38,629 nucleotides of DNA. It comes from Bacteroidota bacterium. GTDB lineage: Bacteria; Bacteroidota; Bacteroidia; Chitinophagales; Saprospiraceae. The notes under the pieces were generated by a model, which searched no databases, was not told where the DNA came from, and saw only the letters and a list, made by a program, of their open reading frames with translations. The DNA is taken from contig JAKQJD010000125.1 of assembly GCA_029561355.1 (NCBI GenBank), positions 1 through 38,629 on the forward strand, read 5' to 3'. Each line of letters begins with the position of its first letter. The stretch's first letter is position 1. The position numbers and the translations under genes were made by a program. Positions 37,525 to 38,629 of this stretch are shown here, in pieces.

Positions 37525-38628
37525 TTAAAAAGACTCTTTCAAAGTAATGCCGTAGGTTCTCGGATCTCCCAGCACGCCCGCATAGTGGCCTGCATTTCCG
37601 GCGCCCGGCAGCAGTTGCTCGAAATAATCCTGATCCAGAATATTGCGTGCCCAGACAGTTGCCGATAATCCTTTCGACACGCGGAAACCGAAACGCGCAT
37701 TCAACAATGCATAACCATCCACCACCAGGTATTGCGAAGGCGAAGGGCTTGAAGAAAATTTGGAGCGGTAATAAGTATCAAACGCAAAAAAGTAATTTCC
37801 GGTTTTGTCAAGGAGTTTTCCGGATTTGGCCAGATCGATACCCAGAGAGCCTGCATATTTGGAAATACCCGGCAATTCGCCGCCCGAAACGTCTTTAAAT
37901 GCTACCTGTACGCCATCCACCGATCTGCCGGTTTCTTCCAGCGGAAGCGGCGCATTGGTAAAGGACACGTATTTGCCGTCGGTGTATGCGAACGAGGCAT
38001 TTACAGACAGGAATCTTTTCACTTTGAAATTGCCTTCGACTTCCACACCACGCACCCGCACTTTTTCGGCATTGGCCAGGTAACCGCGGTTTACTCCCAG
38101 TTCGGGCGACTGCACCTGCGTCTGGTAATCCTTGATATCCGTGTTGTAAACGGTCAGGTTGAACGTCGAAGTAGGCGACGGCGTGGTTTTTATGCCGATT
38201 TCCGCATGACTCACCGCTTCCGGTTTGATGACGGCCAGTTCGAGCAACGGCCCCGCGCTCGAAGTCGGCAGACCGCCCAGGTTGAGACCTACCGGTTTGA
38301 AACCCGTCGAATAGGTGGCAAAAGTATTGATGCGGCTGCCGGCTTTGAACGCCAGCGTCAATTGACCCGAAAGGTTGGTGTCGTCTACCTGCGCATCAAA
38401 AACCTGGTCCGTATAAACCAGTTTTTTCAAGGCGATCAGGGCAGGATCGGTCGTTTCAAGCCCGCCGTAGGTTTCGCGTTTGAAGTTGACCGATTTGTCG
38501 TCGTAATTGAAACGAATGCCGGGCAACAGACTCAGGCGGTTCGTGATAGACCAGTCGACCTGGCCGAAAACCGCTGCGCTTAAGGTGTTGAGTTTTTGGG
38601 TCGTTTTAATACCGTAACCTTCAAAAAG
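37525..38628 (-). CDS. TonB-dependent receptor, C-terminal part
   Basis: About 367 codons of the barrel domain of a TonB-dependent outer-membrane receptor. The frame is open to the right edge of the window without a stop, so the beginning (signal peptide, plug, TonB box) lies outside; an in-frame TTG at 38526 is not a true start. Visible barrel features are alternating strands such as RLSLLPGIRFNYDD, INTFATYSTGFKPVGLNLGG, STFNLTVYNTDIKDYQTQV, VRVRGVEVEGNFKVKRFLSV and the C-terminal block LSATVWARNILDQDYFE to YGITLKESF, ending in Phe. This is the FecA/CirA-like type of receptor used for siderophores, vitamins or other ligands; the substrate cannot be read from this part. Confidence 0.92.
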   Translation of the reverse strand, partial: LFEGYGIKTTQKLNTLSAAVFGQVDWSITNRLSLLPGIRFNYDDKSVNFKRETYGGLETTDPALIALKKLVYTDQVFDAQVDDTNLSGQLTLAFKAGSRINTFATYSTGFKPVGLNLGGLPTSSAGPLLELAVIKPEAVSHAEIGIKTTPSPTSTFNLTVYNTDIKDYQTQVQSPELGVNRGYLANAEKVRVRGVEVEGNFKVKRFLSVNASFAYTDGKYVSFTNAPLPLEETGRSVDGVQVAFKDVSGGELPGISKYAGSLGIDLAKSGKLLDKTGNYFFAFDTYYRSKFSSSPSPSQYLVVDGYALLNARFGFRVSKGLSATVWARNILDQDYFEQLLPGAGNAGHYAGVLGDPRTYGITLKESF

Positions 38629-38629
38629 C

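Noticed and set aside
1..38629. tRNA genes, rRNA genes, prophage or integron signals
   Set aside because: I looked for tRNA T-loop strings, CCA ends, integrases, phage structural genes and attC-like sites and saw none that hold up; a tRNAscan or Infernal run would be decisive.

Overview
The window looks like a chromosomal piece of a Bacteroidota bacterium, most probably of the Saprospiraceae type. The support is: a type IX secretion (T9SS) C-terminal domain on a large dockerin/cohesin-like protein, a TonB-dependent receptor, several small outer-membrane beta-barrel proteins, a dedicated crtI-crtB carotenoid pair, few recognisable Shine-Dalgarno sequences, and several TAnnTTTG (-7 type) boxes just upstream of genes. 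The family assignment rests on protein style, not on a marker gene. No tRNA, rRNA operon, CRISPR array or transposase was seen. The only RNA gene is rnpB.

Layout. 1-5,480: end of an ACMSD-type amidohydrolase, a beta-barrel protein, an orphan DNA methyltransferase, a three-gene signalling cluster (membrane protein, histidine kinase, LuxR-type regulator) and a lipoprotein. 5,481-8,730: an amino acid permease with a small membrane partner, a second barrel protein and a very short secreted protein. 8,860-12,730: carotenoid genes crtI-crtB, divergent from an orphan histidine kinase. 12,900-20,810: a T9SS-exported dockerin/cohesin-like protein, a DUF1990-YndJ pair and a giant polytopic histidine kinase. 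21,000-24,550: rnpB, an AT-rich ATPase/TOPRIM-like pair that looks like an acquired defence module, and a HipA-like kinase/DUF3037 pair. 24,800-27,610: a periplasmic oxidoreductase set (gluconate-dehydrogenase-type small subunit, GMC flavoprotein, cytochrome c). 27,890-30,650: an alpha/beta hydrolase, a TatD-like hydrolase and a YpdA-type reductase. 30,750-36,540: a sulfur block (siroheme synthase fused to a TauE/SafE exporter, and sulfite reductase cysI), a GxxExxY nuclease-like cassette and a chromate transporter. 36,570-38,629: a DUF2490 protein and the C-terminal part of a TonB-dependent receptor.

The most striking signal is in the intergenic DNA. Nearly every gap of more than about 80 bp carries a long inverted repeat, commonly built as short tandem tail (7-9 bp units such as GTGAGAG, GGTTGATAA or GTTGAGG), unique palindromic core, inverted tail. 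Tails often start within a few bases of a stop codon. Cores at different loci are drawn from a small set of recurring words. The words also appear nested in one another (948-1264), as a 51 + 1 + 51 bp perfect palindrome (16843-16945), as inverted arms tightly enclosing a 128-codon PD-(D/E)XK-like GxxExxY gene (34702-35226), and as an in-frame insertion in the sulfite reductase coding sequence (34029-34080). This suggests an active process that makes or spreads palindromes in this genome, with the GxxExxY cassette as a candidate protein-coding member. That link is a hypothesis drawn from sequence layout only.
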